DNA from: Madurella fahalii
Lineage: Eukaryota; Ascomycota; Sordariomycetes; Sordariales
NCBI GenBank assembly: GCA_029876055.1
Contig: CM056874.1
Span: 3,348,001 to 3,412,000 of the forward strand
Length of the DNA: 64,000 nucleotides
Direction: 5' to 3'
Shown here: positions 1 to 13,500 of the stretch, piece after piece
How positions within the stretch are numbered: position 1 is the first letter of the stretch
How the letters are laid out: each line of letters begins with the position of its first letter
The notes under the pieces: model-generated
Told to the model about the DNA's origin: nothing
Database searches by the model: none
The model's input: the letters and a program-made list of their open reading frames with translations, nothing else
Program-made: the position numbers and the translations under genes

Positions 1-737
1 TTCGGGCAACTGGGAGGGACATTAAGGAACAATGCCCTTGCTGATACAATACAAAGCAAAGTTTTAAATTATCATGATATATCTGCGCTCAGTTGAAGTA
101 AATGGATGGATGAACGAACGAATGAATGAATGGCTGGATATCTTACTATGTATGTGCCTTGCAGTATCCGAGTCTAGTTAAAGTAACGAGCCAGAAGAAC
201 CGAACTGAGTGAGAGAAGTGATAAACCGAGAAGGCCGCCACCACACCACACCACACAAACACACTCTTTCTTCGCAACACTCCTCCTACAGTCAACAAGC
301 TCAAAGAAAAAAAAAAATTGCAGACTTCTTTTCATTTTATACTCGTCATGAACGTCGTTAGGAAAAGACATGAAACAACAAATCGCTAAAAACAAACAAT
401 GCCATCATTCATTAGACCAGGGGAAAAAAGGAAAGAGAAAACAGAAATCCAAGCAGAAAAAGAAGAGAAGCGAGATGCAGAGAAACAACATGAAAACAAC
501 CTGCTAAAAATGGGAGATACCATGGTCATCATCATCGTCATCAACGAACGCCTCGCTCCTCGTTCACCCTCACTCCATCCTCCCTACCGACGACAACCCA
601 ACACACAGCAAGCTTGGTATCGACAATGCAAAACCAGCCCAGTGCATATCACATCCGCGGAGTTCGGTCATCACATCGTTGTCGTCACCCTCAAACTCTC
701 CAATCAAGCTGACTCTCCCTTGTCCGCACCACGGTTA
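1..737. other. 3' flank of the Arg/Ser-rich gene; no gene seen
   Basis: No reading frame here has coding character. It is the downstream flank of the minus-strand gene ending at 738. A short run of GAAT/GGAT-type tetranucleotides lies at about 100-137. The long plus-strand reading frame that starts near 399 is antisense to the Arg/Ser-rich gene and is an artefact of that gene's biased codons. Confidence 0.6.
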
Positions 738-2476
738 CTAGTGGCGGTACACCCTACCGGGATGGCGGCTATCATAAATGACCTCGCGCTCGACGATGCG
801 CTCGTCGTCGAGACGGTCGACCGAGATGCGGTGCTTGTGGTGGTGGTGATGGTTGCGGTGGTCCCAGTCGTCGCGCCACTCGCGCTCCCACTGGATCTCG
901 CGGGCGCGTTCTTTGCGGGCCGAGCGGATCCGCTCCGAGAGATCGACCAAGCGGACAACGTCGTCCTGTTGTTGAGGGGGCGGTCAGTAACCTATGTTGG
1001 AGAGAATGGGGGAAGAAAGGACAAGACTCACATGAGCGAGGAAATCGATAATATAGTAGTGCTGGTCCGTCTCCTCGAATTCGTAACCCATCTCGAGGAT
1101 GGCCTCGCGGATGACAAGGTCCTTCGAGACCTCGGTCCACATGTTGTTGCGGCGCGGAGGAGGCGGGTTCGAGCCGCTGCGGACGGCGATCCGCCGGTCT
1201 ACCACCTTCTCGATCTCGACGCCGCGGTCTCTGCTAGGGCCGCGGCCGTCCTTGTCGATGATCTGAACGCTCAGTCGCTGCTCGCGATCCCGACCCCGCG
1301 CCTCCGAGACGCTCGTCGATGCCGAAACCACGGAGCTCTTCTCGTCGCGCTCGGGGATGAACTTGGCACGCCGCGAGCCGCTATACTTCGACCATGTCAC
1401 CTCAGCAGCGCCACCGCCGGCGCCGTCCATCCGAACGCGCTCCGTTCCGGGGGGCACGTCGATGATCGCCCAGTCCTTGGTCTTACCGTTCCATGCCTCG
1501 CCCATCTTGCCGCGCGCAGTCACCTGGTCCACGATTTCATAGGCTTCATCGTCGTAGTCAATCCTCGGAGGAGCAGCCGAGTGGGCACGGCGGCCCCTAG
1601 AGAGGCTCCTCCGGCGCTCGATGTCGACGTGGAGGTGCTTCCGATCAGCCTCGACTAGTACGTCGTCGCTCCACATCTGGCGGCGCGACACCCGCTCCCG
1701 CGAAACAGAGCGGCCGCGATTGACGGGATGGGCGTGCTTGCGAATGTCGACCTCTGTTTCGCCGCGCGATGTGTAAATGTCAATCTCAGTGTCACGGTGA
1801 CGAACCGGAGGCGGGGGAGGTGACGGCGGCCGCGCAACCACCATTCCTGTCGGCGTATTAGAAGGAGCTCCCAGTAAGCGGCAGGCAATTCAAGTCACTC
1901 ACCATGGTCAATGTCCCGGTAATGCGTGATCACCTCTCTCTCGATCGTTGGGCCCTTAATGACCGGCGGGGGCGGAGGTGGGGCAGGGCTGGGGCCCCGC
2001 TCCTCCTTTCTCTCGACGATCCGAATGCGTTCGCGCACCGAAGAGGGGGAGCTGGAGCGTGAGCGGGAACGAGAGCGCGACGGCTCGACGAAACGGATCC
2101 TCTCGGGGCCGGGTCCCCTGCTTTGCTCCCTCACGACCCTGCGGATGCGCACATCCTCGTCAAACCGTCTCCGTCCTGGACTGACGCTCCGGGCCCGCTC
2201 GACTATGCGCTCCCTGTACACTGGGCTAGGCGACCTCTGCCGCGGCCGCTCGACCGTCTCAATTTCTCTTTGTCTGAGCACCAGCGGGCCCGGCTCGGGC
2301 CGCCTGTTCTCCTCGCGGAGGAAATGAGGCACGCGATCCCTCTCGCGCTCCCGGATGCGAACGTCGATATCATCGTACTCCCGGACAGGAGGAGCGCGGC
2401 GGGGGACCTCCCGGATGTACTCGCTCTCGCCGAATTCGACCCGGCTTTTGGACATGGCTGCTGCTTGGTGCTGCAA
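738..2476 (-). CDS. Arg/Ser-rich fungal protein, probably DUF8035 family
   Basis: Spliced as 2476-1903, 1846-1032 and 965-738, giving 538 aa; both donors are GTGAGT and the phases fit. The N-terminal half is dominated by R/E/S-rich, RS-like stretches (RSRSRSRS near residue 150) and polyproline (PPPPPP). The C-terminal third is more ordered: a conserved block around NMWTEVSKDLVIREA, then DDVVRLVDLSERIRSARKE and a His-rich stretch (HHHHHK). This pattern matches an uncharacterised Pezizomycotina family that I recall as DUF8035; the label is from memory. An alternative start is the Met of MSKSR, seven codons downstream. Function is unknown; the charged low-complexity N-terminus would suit a nuclear or condensate-forming protein, but that is inference. 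A TG-rich microsatellite lies just upstream. Confidence 0.8.
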
Positions 2477-2490
2477 GACCCTTTTTGCAG

Positions 2491-2527
2491 GGTGTATGTG
2501 TATGTGTTTGTGTGTGTGTGTGTATGT
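2491..2527. repeat. TG-rich microsatellite
   Basis: Mostly alternating TG with a few TA interruptions, beginning 15 bases upstream of the start codon of the Arg/Ser-rich gene, so it lies in the presumed 5' UTR or core promoter. Such repeats are often length-polymorphic. Confidence 0.85.
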
Positions 2528-5331
2528 TGTGCTTGGGCTGGGCTAAGCGGGGCTGGCTGGCCTGGTAGAAGCGGAGAGAAGTGCGGGGTGGTTGGTGAAT
2601 GAATCAAGACCTGCGAAGGTCCGGAAAACGGCTGTTTTGAACACTAGCGGTGAGGACGCCGATATATTCGCCTGCTTCACAATACGGCTCGAGGCTTTCG
2701 GTGGTTGAAAAGTGCAACGCAGCCTGCTTGCGGCTGTGACGTTGGTCGGTCGGGGGTGGAGGTTGGAGGGACTTGTGGGCGGGAGCCAAGGCGGGGCAGT
2801 GACCAATGTGACCAGCGACCTTGGCAGCAGGACCAAGCCTCTTGCAGTGCTCAGTCACTCGACTCGCTCTCAACTCGGAAACGCGCAGCGTATGCCGTGG
2901 AAGTTTTCAGAACAGAGCCCCAGGGGCCCGAGCCAGTATTAAGACAGACGGCCGAGATGGTTTAAGCTGAGAGCCAGAATGCAATGCCGTGAAGACGTGG
3001 GGTCTGCGAGACGGGCGGCGCGCGGTTTTGCTGGCCGGCCTCTTGGATATTAAAAGCAGGCAGGCGAGTGAGCCGCAAGGCCTAACGAGCGGGTGCAAAG
3101 CTAGTTCCCTGCCGCACAAGACTGGGTCGGGCCAGCGAGGTTTCAGGGTCCGGCCTGGTTGGCGGTGCTGGCCAATTGTTCGGGATTTAATTTGGGCTCG
3201 AAACCAACGTCGTCATCCCACAGCTGCTGCTTCGGGTCTTGCAGGCCGCTTCGCTGCGCCCTAGATCGGCGCCTACTAGCTTCCATCTTATGTAACGCCT
3301 CTCATTCTACGCAGGGATTGGCGCCGGCCATATGTTTTAGTGAGAAAGGCTCCATGATGAGGGCGGCTGGATAAAGGTCTGTCATTTTCTGGCCGAACAG
3401 CACGAAGAATCCTAAGGGAGATTCCGTTCGAGTGGGCCGGTTTTGGGCGGTTGACAGATTTACAGAGGCATTTAGATGAACTGTTGGCCAGCTCTGTGGG
3501 GCATGATTTGAGACACTGTGCACTGCTGCCGAAGACATTCCGGCCTGCACAGTGTACATACAAAGTGCGCCAGCGCTCCAAGACGGCCAAGACGGCTGTG
3601 TACAAACGTACTGTAATTGTCTGTCTCAACTCAGCTGGCCCGCTCGTTGAACTGCATCATTCACGTACTGAATCGGCACACCGGCCAAATAGCAGAACGC
3701 CATCGTCACAGCCTTCTCTCCCCGGCAAGTCTGCCAAAATGGCGGTCTAGCAGCGTTTACAAAACTAGTGCCGTGGGAGTCAGTCACAGGCCGACGAAAC
3801 AGACACGAGGGCGTCTCAGCAGGCATGGTGGGCCGAATGGAGCAAGGCCGCAGAACTGGATGCCATCCCACTGGGCGCTTGTCACAGGCATTCCATGCAC
3901 GCGCCAACCAGAAGACGCACGCCTGGCTGAGTCCCGCTGATAATGATGACAAGAGGATCGAGTTTTCGACCAATTGCCGAGTGCTTAACCGCCTGCCTCC
4001 CTGCCCCTCTGCCTTGCAATCCCTCTCCAACCCCTCCAGCGACCGAGTGCCCCGCCGGCCTCGATCGTATGGCGCGGCTGTTGCCCATACACTACATCAT
4101 CAATCCCACCGGCGAAGAGTCTGCCGGGTTTTCGTATTATGCTTGTGAACCACTCCTGCTGACAGTGGCCCAACGCCACAAGACAGATAACCCGCAGTTC
4201 TCGCCATCCCAAACCCAATTTTCGTATTCTCATCGGTTGGGTTGGGCATCTAGACAACTCTAGCAGGTTCTCTCTGCCTAGGGCCGAAATACCACTTGAC
4301 ACCAGAACCTCGAGAAAGTGACGCAATGCTGCATGTGGGTGTAGCACAAGTCGGCAATGCTACAGTACTCTTCCCCCAGCCCAGCCGCCACAGAAACCAG
4401 CTAAGTGTCGGCCCGCCCAATCATGTAATCAAGTGTCGACTTCGCGCGAAGTTGCGAATGCCGAGTGTCATCATCACCCGCTACTGCTACCGCGTCGCCG
4501 GTTTTCTTCTTTGTGCGAGAAGGGGGAGAGGAATTGCCTATTCACATGTCCAAGGTAGCAGAGGCAGAGAGAGAACCCAGATACGAGAGGTGTTTGCATA
4601 GCATCCGCAGATCCGTGCCCCTCAACCCAAAAAACCACGTTGGTATCACAGCAGACAATCTATGTTGCAGCCAAGTACGGATATAGACAGCAACCCTTCG
4701 ACGATCGCGGCGTAAGGTTGCGGCGTACATTCTCGGTCCGGCCCATCCATCCCTCAACCAACAACCGAACCTGTGCCGCGGATCTCTGACCCATCCATGA
4801 TCCATCCCTCCAAGATAGCCGAGGACAAAAACGAATATTCCACAATCACACCCCTGCCCGTTTCGTTTCGATAATTGACCCTGTGTGTAGGTCCCCCTAC
4901 AAGGCCACCTTCAAGGCTGGTCTGGATATGGAAGCCAAGGGGGACTGGCCAGGTCAGTTCCGGCCTGGCAGACAAGGTAACACAAGACGGATAATCAGGA
5001 CAGGGAGTTTCTTTTCGCTCCATGGCGGATTCGAATAAAATATTATACACTTTGCCGTAGTTGTTGGTTGCCGTGGCTGTGCCGTCCTTAGAACCGAAAA
5101 GGCGTACCGCAACGGGGATTCGGCGGCACTGACTGATTTGTGTCCCGCGAAAAGTGATGCAACGAAAAGGAGAGCGGAAAGAAAAAAAAAAGTATTAAAC
5201 GTCGCCGGTTTCGAGACGTACACGCCTGCTGCACAAGACGGGGTGGTGAGCCGCTAGGCGCCAAGCTCGCGCTATCTTGCCGAACCGTGATCGTGATGAT
5301 TAAGCCGCGCTGTATCTCATCAATCCCTGTC
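2528..5331. other. Long intergenic region, no gene supported
   Basis: About 2.8 kb between the promoter side of the Arg/Ser-rich gene and the 3' end of the PARP-finger gene. Only short overlapping open frames with mixed codon use are present; none shows a conserved motif or a convincing spliced structure. No tRNA or repeat family was recognised. Confidence 0.5.
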
Positions 5332-6939
5332 TCAGAAGCGAATAGAAATGTTCACTGACGATTTTCTGCCACGTTTCTTCGGAGCCGGGGCAGCCTCCTT
5401 CTTAGTCGGCTTCGCAGCAGGAGAAGCAGCTCCCTTGGATGCCCGGCCTCGTTTTGCCTTCGGAACGGGCTTCTCTTCCTCCTCTTCCTCCTGCTCCTCC
5501 TCTTTCTCCGACTCCGGCTCCGGCTCCGGTTCCGGCTCAGGATCAGGCTCAGGCTCAGGCTGTCTCTTCACCCGCCTGCCCTTCGCGGGCGCCTTCTTCG
5601 GCGGCTCCGGCTTCTGTTCCGGTTCCTCCTTGCTCTCATCCTTGACAGCAACCGCAACCTTGGCACCGCGCTTGCTCTTGGCTGTCTTCTTGGGCTTCTC
5701 CGGCTCCGGCTCGGGTTCGGCTTCGGATTCGGGCTCAGGCTCGGGCGCAGGTTTCTTCTTGGCGGCGCCACGCTTGGTCTTTGCAGGGGGCTCCTCCTCA
5801 GCGTCTTCGTCGTCAGCCCCGACCTTCTTGCGGCCACGCTTGGGCTTCTTTGCAGGAGGCTCCTCCTCAGCGTCTCCGTCATCAGCCTCGGCCTTCTTGC
5901 GGCCACGCTTGCCAGTGGCTTTCTTGGGCTTCGCCTCGGCATCCTTTCAAGCTGTCAGTGACCTTGTCGTCGTGCTGTAAATAATTAACAGCGGCAAACA
6001 CACCTCATCGTCCTCGTCCTCCTGCTTCTTCTTCTTACGAGCAAAGATGCCCTTCTGACCGGGCTTATTCATCTCGGGGTCCTTCCCGTCATCAGCTACC
6101 ACAACCTCACCCTGGTTAACCGGTTACAGATACACTCACCCCATTGAAATCCTCTGGGTCGATATGTCCTTGTGCCACCACTCTCTGCACCTTTTCCTGG
6201 ACTTCAACGTTGCCCCTTCAATTCAACATCATCAGTATATCACCGCGCCGCAACTCTTCAAGTTTTACTTACTCGAGATCCTCCCACCCGTCAATCATGT
6301 CCCACTGGTACTCGCCATTCTTGTCCGTGCCGATCTTCTTCTGGATGTTGGTGACCTGCTCTCCCGAGACACAGCCCCTAACGGAATACAGTCAGTGCCA
6401 ACAGGGTCTTTCGTAACCAAGCCGAATCGCTTAATATGGGGTAATGGAACTGAGCACAGAAAATATAATAATCGCCAGGCATAGCCCGCGTTGGTAAACC
6501 AGTGGAGATTGCTTGACACAAGGAAACAGAGTATCGAAGCAAGGCAGAAAAAAGAATAGAATAAAAATAAAAAAGTCCAGGGCAAAAACTCACCAGTGCC
6601 GCCACTGCCAGGAGCCCGGGTGGTCCCCCATTTCCACCCAGGTGCCCATCCGCAGCTGGCCCTTCAGAATCTTTGTAGCATCGGGCCTGTCCTTGCAGGC
6701 CTTGCAGCCCGCGCGATTGTTGGGGGAAATTTCTGTGAAGCGGGTGAAAGGTTAGTTCTGGCGTGGTTGTCTTTGGCTAAAATAGCCAGTCTTCTGGTGC
6801 TGTAATCTGCATGTAGATATAGAGGTACCCAATTTGGAGACGGTGAGGATGATGTGGAAGAGCAAGGCAGAGCGCGCCGCACAGCAGGCCTGGATGATGA
6901 AGACGATGAAATGGACTTACCGATGCGATAGTCCGGCAT
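5332..6939 (-). CDS. PARP-type zinc-finger protein with AT-hook-like, acidic tail
   Basis: Six exons: 6939-6921, 6732-6594, 6377-6273, 6215-6140, 6081-6004 and 5943-5332, giving 342 aa. Residues 1-90 form a PARP-type zinc finger: the ligand pattern is CKAC near residue 17 and HWGC near residue 52, with the conserved WVEMGD and GWEDLE blocks around it. In other proteins (PARP1, DNA ligase III) this finger recognises DNA nicks and strand breaks. No PARP catalytic or ligase domain follows. The tail is lysine-rich with two nearly identical units containing KRGRKK (AT-hook-like) and EEEPPAK, then a long EPEPEP acidic stretch. I infer a nuclear DNA-binding protein. It ends up 627 bases downstream of the ATR stop codon, on the same strand. 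The short exons 1-5 rest on splice signals and phase; exon 5 assumes acceptor GGGAAG. Confidence 0.85.
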
Positions 6940-7565
6940 CTTGAGAAGATAAGTTTTGATACGCGAGGGACCGTGTGATACTCTTTCAAAGGAAGAATTG
7001 GACGAAGGGAAAAGGGAACTCGGGGGTTATGAGGAGCAGCGGCGCGCCACTGACGGAAGCCCCAAGAGATATATATACCTTGTCGTTTGTCTGACGCGAC
7101 GCGTTTGGCCGTGGCGATAGGGCCTTTTCCCAGTAAAGATATTGGGATGTCGAGCGCGAAAGAAAAAATTATCAAGAGAGAATCCAGTGAGTCGGATTCT
7201 AGGAACCCGTAGCGTAAATTGCCTTTTTATCGTATTTTGAGAGCATCGGAGGTGCGATTGGGAGATGAGAGCGCTGGGGTGGTTGGGACGTCATGGGTCG
7301 CTGCCGTTCATTCCATTTTGGCGGGGGTCGATCGCCTAGAAACCGAAAGCAGCATGGATTACCTGCTTGGGGCGTTCAGGGGCAGACTCTCAACCCTGAC
7401 TGCCGATGCCCTTTTCTCTTTTAGTATCGCGATAGTAGTAATAATCGGATTTATTGAGTATCCTCGAGTCATAATGGCATTTTCAATCCTTCATACACTC
7501 ATATCCTAGCCATACAATCAATTCCCGAACAATAACCAAACTCCTCATACCACGACCCCTGAACA
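6940..7565. other. Promoter of the PARP-finger gene and 3' flank of ATR
   Basis: 626 bases between two tandem minus-strand genes. No additional reading frame with coding character is seen. Confidence 0.6.
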
Positions 7566-10500
7566 CTACAAAAACGGACACCACCCGATATACATCGCCG
7601 CCAGATTCTTGGGGTTCACTGCTTGCTTAATCAGCTCTTCCACCTGCCCCTCCACGCCCAGCGGGATGCTCTCGTCAGGTAACAAGCCCCTGACCTTGCG
7701 CCTGATGCTCTCGAGCACGCTGGTTGAGTTGAGCTTGACAGCCTCATAATGCTTCTTCGATGGCCTTTGCAGGTCCAGTGTGGGGTCGTAGATGAACGCT
7801 TCAAGGATCGTCATGAGCGTCTCCTCCTGCTGCCGTAGGATCCGCAGCGTCAGCTCGCTGCAGTGCCGGAACGGACCCTCGTACCGATAGATGCCCATCG
7901 CGGCCTCCATGTTGTGCGTCAGCCTGAATGGCACGCGCTCCGGCTGCGCAAACGTGAGGCCCTTGTCGAAGAGGCAGTTGAAATCGACGTGGAAGATGCC
8001 ACCGTTGCCTTCTTCAAGAAGGACGTTCTCGCCATGACGGTCGCCCAGGCCCAGGATCGTGCCGACCATGGACATGACCGCGCAAGAGCGCGTGTATTTC
8101 AGTCGTGCTGCGAACCAGGCTGACGGGTTCGGGAACTGCGCAATGAACCAGTCTGGCAGCACGGGCGGGAACATGCCGAGCACGTCCTCGGTGAAGAGGT
8201 GCATGTTGTCGTCTGAGAGAGTGGCTTGCTTCATCTTTTGCGCAATCTCGCTGTAATTTGGCTGGATATTGCGCGTCTTGTAGATGCTCAGCAGGATGTC
8301 GCGCAGCGTCTTGAGCCCGTCCACCCACTCGATGATGCCGCACTCTTCGTTGAGCGGCGTCACGGCGTACGTCTTGATGTACAGCTGCCGCCGGCTGGAC
8401 TCGGCATCGCGCTTGAGCGAGCGGTTGATCAGTCCGTTGAACTCCATCAGGCGCTGGTCGTTCCGGAGGTCGTCCTTGGGTTTGATCAGGAGCCCGTAGA
8501 GATTGCCGTCCGACCCCCGGGCTGTCAATTTGCGCGGCTTGGCCAACGAGCCCAGCACCAAGACCTGGTCCAAGAATGATTCGATGGTAATTACATCCCT
8601 GGAGAAAGCCTTGTGCTTCCTGACGTTGTCTGTTAAGGTCGGCAGCGTGGCCGTCAGACAAGCCTCAATCGGTACCACCATAGGACAGGGGGTGCATTTG
8701 TGGTTGAAGTTAAGATCCCTGGTGATGCTTGCCGTGGTTGTCCTGTTACTCTGAAAATCGCCGTTGTTGCAGACCAGGAGAAGCTGCTCAGCCAGCTTCT
8801 CGCCCATCCTCAGCAACTGCTTCAGGTCGTAAGACGAGCCGTCCACTTTCTTGCTCATTCTGCGAGCGGCCTGCAAGATCCGCAGCCCTCGGGTGCGCCG
8901 CTCGCTGGATTGCCTTGTTGTCATGAGCGGGAAGAGGCTCCAGAGTGCCTGCCGGGGGTGAGCCTCGACCACCTTGAGAATCATCTCCTCCAGCACGTTG
9001 AACACTTCAAGGTTCGGATGCGCGATTCTCGCGACAATCTGAGACAGCGCGGTGTAGAAGATGTATGCTGGCATGCGGGGGATATGCTTCTTAAAGTGCT
9101 TGCAAAGCTCGGTGAGTATGGTCTTTCTGCGGATGTGTAGCTCCCGCGACAGTGACACCTTGCCATCTGGCGCTTTGTCAACCTGAGCACCGAGTTCGAG
9201 AAACAAGGTCAGGATCCGCGGCAAGGTCTGGGGAAGGTACTTTGTCCCAAAGTTGAGAGATCGGAGATAGTTCTCAATGACCAGCTTCGCGGTTTCGCCA
9301 GTCAGATATTCATCGGTCTGGTCGTCTGGCTTAAGCGCCTGCTCGGACTCGAGAACCTTCTTGTAATGGCGACCTAGGTAGTAGTGTCCCTTTTCCCAAT
9401 GCGGGTGCATCTTGGCCGCTTGCTGATATTGCGATCGTAGCGCACTGGCATGCGTTTGGCCCGTCGAATCGAGCCACTTCGCGAGCAAGAGATGTGCCCT
9501 TGCCGTTAAAAGATTCCGCTGCGTCTCCGGGTTCTTGCTAGATGTTGGCGGGACACTGCTAGTGTTGTCGGTGATGAAGGAGTTGGTGGTGATAGCGAGC
9601 TGCAAGATCTGGATAGCTTTACGAGGATGGCCGTCTTTGTATAGCAGCCTCGCGTTCTCAATGATTGCAGAACCGTCACCAAGCTGCTGAGCATGTAACA
9701 CTGCGTTGAATGACTGGTGCATCGACCCGGACTTCCTCGCCAGCCGTGCGCTAGACAGCCACTGTGAGGATATGTCCTCATTTCCGAATTTTGGTCTAGG
9801 ATGAATCAGCACACACGCACACACACACACACACACACATACACACCAGAGCAAGAGAACCGCGAGTCAACATACCGCATCAACTCCATCGCCGCCCGCC
9901 TCACCCCAAGCAGGTACTGCTTGTCACTCACATACGCCCCGAGCACCTCCAACCTGCGATCTAGCGCCTTGAGAACAGTCTGCTGGTCCCCATCTCCCCT
10001 GAGCTTCTCATTTGCAATCATTTCCAGATCGCTCAGGACATGGCACCTGAGCATGGCGTCGTGGCAGGCGCGCAGTGACGACGTCGCCGAGTATGTCATT
10101 GAACCAGCCACCTTGTCTCGCATCATCTGGACGTGCTCCTTGAACTTCTCCACGTCCCCATCTTTGAGACAGAGCAGGGCCTGCCCGATGCCAAGATCAA
10201 AAACCTCAGACACATCCCCCCCGTTGTACATGCGGAGGTATTTCTCGAGGGTCTGCCACCTGCCGGTCGCCCACGAAGCCTCGACGGCAAAGGGCGCGAT
10301 CCTGTTGACCGTGTTGACCGTCCGCTTCATTCCTTCGACGTAGTTCAATAGCACATCTATGGGCAGGCATCAGTCAGTCAGTATGAGCGAAACTTCCAAC
10401 TCTCCAGAGCAAACTGACCATGTTGTCCCGACTCCTTGAGACAAGTGAGGAGATCCAGTTGGATATCCGCATTCTCAGGGGACTCGGCGAGCCGGATCTC

Positions 10501-13500
10501 GTACCAAGTCTGCGCAGCCGTCCATCGGCCGGCTTTACGATGGTTGAGGGCCTGCTGGTCCAGAGTGACGTGCTGCAGGTGCGCCGAGACACCTTCGAGC
10601 CCATCGGGGTCGTCAATTTGAGTATAAATGTTCTGGAGCGACTGCATGATCCGGTCGTTTTCTTCCTTCCCTGCTCTTTTCTCGCGGCTCTCAAGGTGCG
10701 GCTCCAAGAAGAAGAGCGCTCGAGCATATTCATTACAATCAACAGCTCGTTGAGAGATCAGTTCAGGATCAAGGGCACTAACGACTCCCTCAACCCATTT
10801 GATCCATTTCTGATTCCTGGCAGTCAGTCCTTGCGACTTTTTGAGCTGTATCCACCTCATGCAGTAATCGATGATTCGAAACACCGCCTTTGTATCGTTA
10901 GCCAAGTGCTTTTGGCGCTGTCAGAATGGACATGCCCCCTCGTACCTGATAATAGAGTTTTGTGTCTTCCTTCTCCACATAAGATGCCGTCTCCGGAGGT
11001 TGATGCTTTAAGATTGCCATCAACTCAGCAGAGATCTTGTTTCTGAAGTCATCTGCATGCTCCTGTCCTACGATAACATGGAGGACCACATACGGCAACA
11101 AAAACTCGGTGACGACGAGGTCCTTGACCTTGATTAGCCGGCAGAGCGGCTCAAATATAGCCTGGCTGAAGAGATTCTGCCCGTTGCGAAGGAGGTCGTG
11201 AACCAAGGCCCTGATCCAAAACGCATACGACCGTCCAGGCCTGAATATGGGATATTCAGTCGTCTGCTGCGGCATGGGCGCAACTATGAATCTCGACGAT
11301 AGAAACGGCGTCAACACTTCTCGAGTGCTTTCCGAGAAGGCAAGCCATTTCCTGTAGATCGCCTCGTGGGTGATCTGTCCTTGACTGGTGCAGGCAAACT
11401 TGAAGTCAGTCCTACCCAGGAGCTCTTGCATGGCGTAGGAGAGAAAGCCTTGGAACTTGGTGTCGGTAGTCGACAAGAAGGCCTCGACGAGTACATTCTC
11501 GAGCAAGAATGCCACAAAGTCGGTCGCCTCGCGAGCGTCCTCGAAATTGTGAATGACGACGAACTGCTTCTGCTCCCGCGCGGTTTCTAAACGATTCGAA
11601 TCCAGACAGCCGATGAGTCCGATCGCCTGGGCACAGAGACGAGTAATGTCAACCTGCCAGCTGTTGTACTTGGCAGAACAGTCCAGAAGTGAGCGCGCGA
11701 GGGTAGTAACAACCGAGTCTGGGTGCTCGCTGATGGCAGACGTCTGGAGGTAATCTTGATTCTTCTCGAGGAACGCAACCAGCTCGACCAATGCTTGCTC
11801 AACCACTCCCGGATTCTCGTGTTTCAGCCGTTGAGCGAACACGGCAAATGCATCCCTATTATCCAAGGGAGTGCATAGATTATCAATCGCCTTGCAGAGA
11901 TCTGCTAGTTCATCAATATGGTTGAGCGATGGTAGTCTATGAGCGTAATCGACTACGATGCGCTGATACTTGTTGAGCAGGGTTGAGATTAGGGTCTCAG
12001 CTCTCCTCTTGGTTGCTTCGTCGAAGGATTTCCAGTAGTAACCAATGATAAAGAATGTTGTTTCGATTTGAGCCTCCACATCTGCCTCTTCCATCTCAAT
12101 GAGCATGACTTCCCAGCAGGAGAACGCTGCAGGTCTCAACTCATCAGACGCCATTGCAGATATGAGGCAGGCCGAAATCTGAAAGTTTGGTAAGAATCGA
12201 CCACAAAAGGGGACGCAATGAAGAAACATGCCTGTGGCCGAGCAATGCACACGTAAGAGTTGCAAATTCTGATCATCTCCTCCATGGCACCAAGACATCG
12301 CTTCTGTTCCGCGACCGGAGGACGCGATAGCAAAGTGTCATTGATGACCTCGCTCAGTCGCGCCGTCAAGCCGAGGGCGTGTTGTTGGAGATAACGACCA
12401 ACCATATGTGACTTCTTGGTCCGCTTGTCCTTCTGGTCGGCAAGAAGGAGGCTTGCCATGGTGTTCAAGGCTGTTCGAACCTACATACTTATTAGCTCTA
12501 TGAATCGTTCTCCGTGAAGGGCTTGACGTACCCTGGCTTTGCGTGCCTCGTTGGCTTCAGCGCCAGCCTTGAAGAGCTCAAGGGCGATCATCAGGGGATC
12601 CGTCCGGAGGAGCTCCACCAGCTCGAAAACCTCAAAGTGGGAGGACACATGGCCGAGAAGTGACATGGCGTGCCCAACTATATCCGGCGTGTCCTGCACA
12701 AGGAGAAGGGCTAGGATGGATGGCAAATTGGCCGCATCCAGGCATGGCTGCCAGGTCTCGTCTTCACCCCTGGCTTCTGCGATCTTCTGGATCACATCGC
12801 GCTTCTTCGTGAGCACCAACCAGGGAAGGGCATGCTTCTGTAGCATCCGCAAAAGGCCAGGCACGTCCATTTGCAGCAATTCAGCAACTCTTCCTGCTGT
12901 CTGCGGTTTTGAGACCAGGTCCTTGACGACAGAAAAGGCTAGGCTTGCCCAGAAGGGTTGGAGCAGACGCCCTGGTGTTTCTCCCCGGGAGTCGGCAAGA
13001 TTGAGGATCTCATTGAAAGCAAACGAAGGTACTATCATGTTGCGATGTCCTAGATATTCCACCAATTTCAGGACAACAAGATTGAGCTCATCAGCAGACA
13101 CAACTCTGCCGACCTGGCCCCAGGCCATTATGCAAGTTTCGCGTAAACGAGGGGATTCCTTGTCTGAAAGTGACTTGAGAATACCCAGAACGGTCGTTCT
13201 GTTGCGTTTTAGGGTATCCAAATCAAAATCAGTTGCTTCAGGTTCTGTGATGAAGACGGGCAGGGCTCGCCCAGCCGCGATGCGAAGCTCTCGGATAGAG
13301 CTATGCAAGGATTGAAGACACCACTGTCCCGGGCCAGACTTCTCAAGGTCCCAGAAATCGCTGTCGGTCGAATGTCTTGCTATCCGGCGGAGGGCAATCA
13401 TAGCGAATACGCGCGGCTTTCTCGATTCCAGGAAGTTGGGCAGCTTGATGACCCTGCTGAAGAGCGTAACCCCAAGCTCTTTGCCTTCTTCATGTTGGCA

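Noticed and set aside
399..1658. Long plus-strand open frame over the Arg/Ser-rich gene
   Set aside because: It is antisense to the second and third exons of a gene with phase-consistent splicing; its composition follows from the opposite strand's codon bias.
6112..6139. A 28-base intron in the PARP-finger gene
   Set aside because: Too short for fungal splicing; the later acceptor at 6082 gives a 57-base intron and a better protein join.
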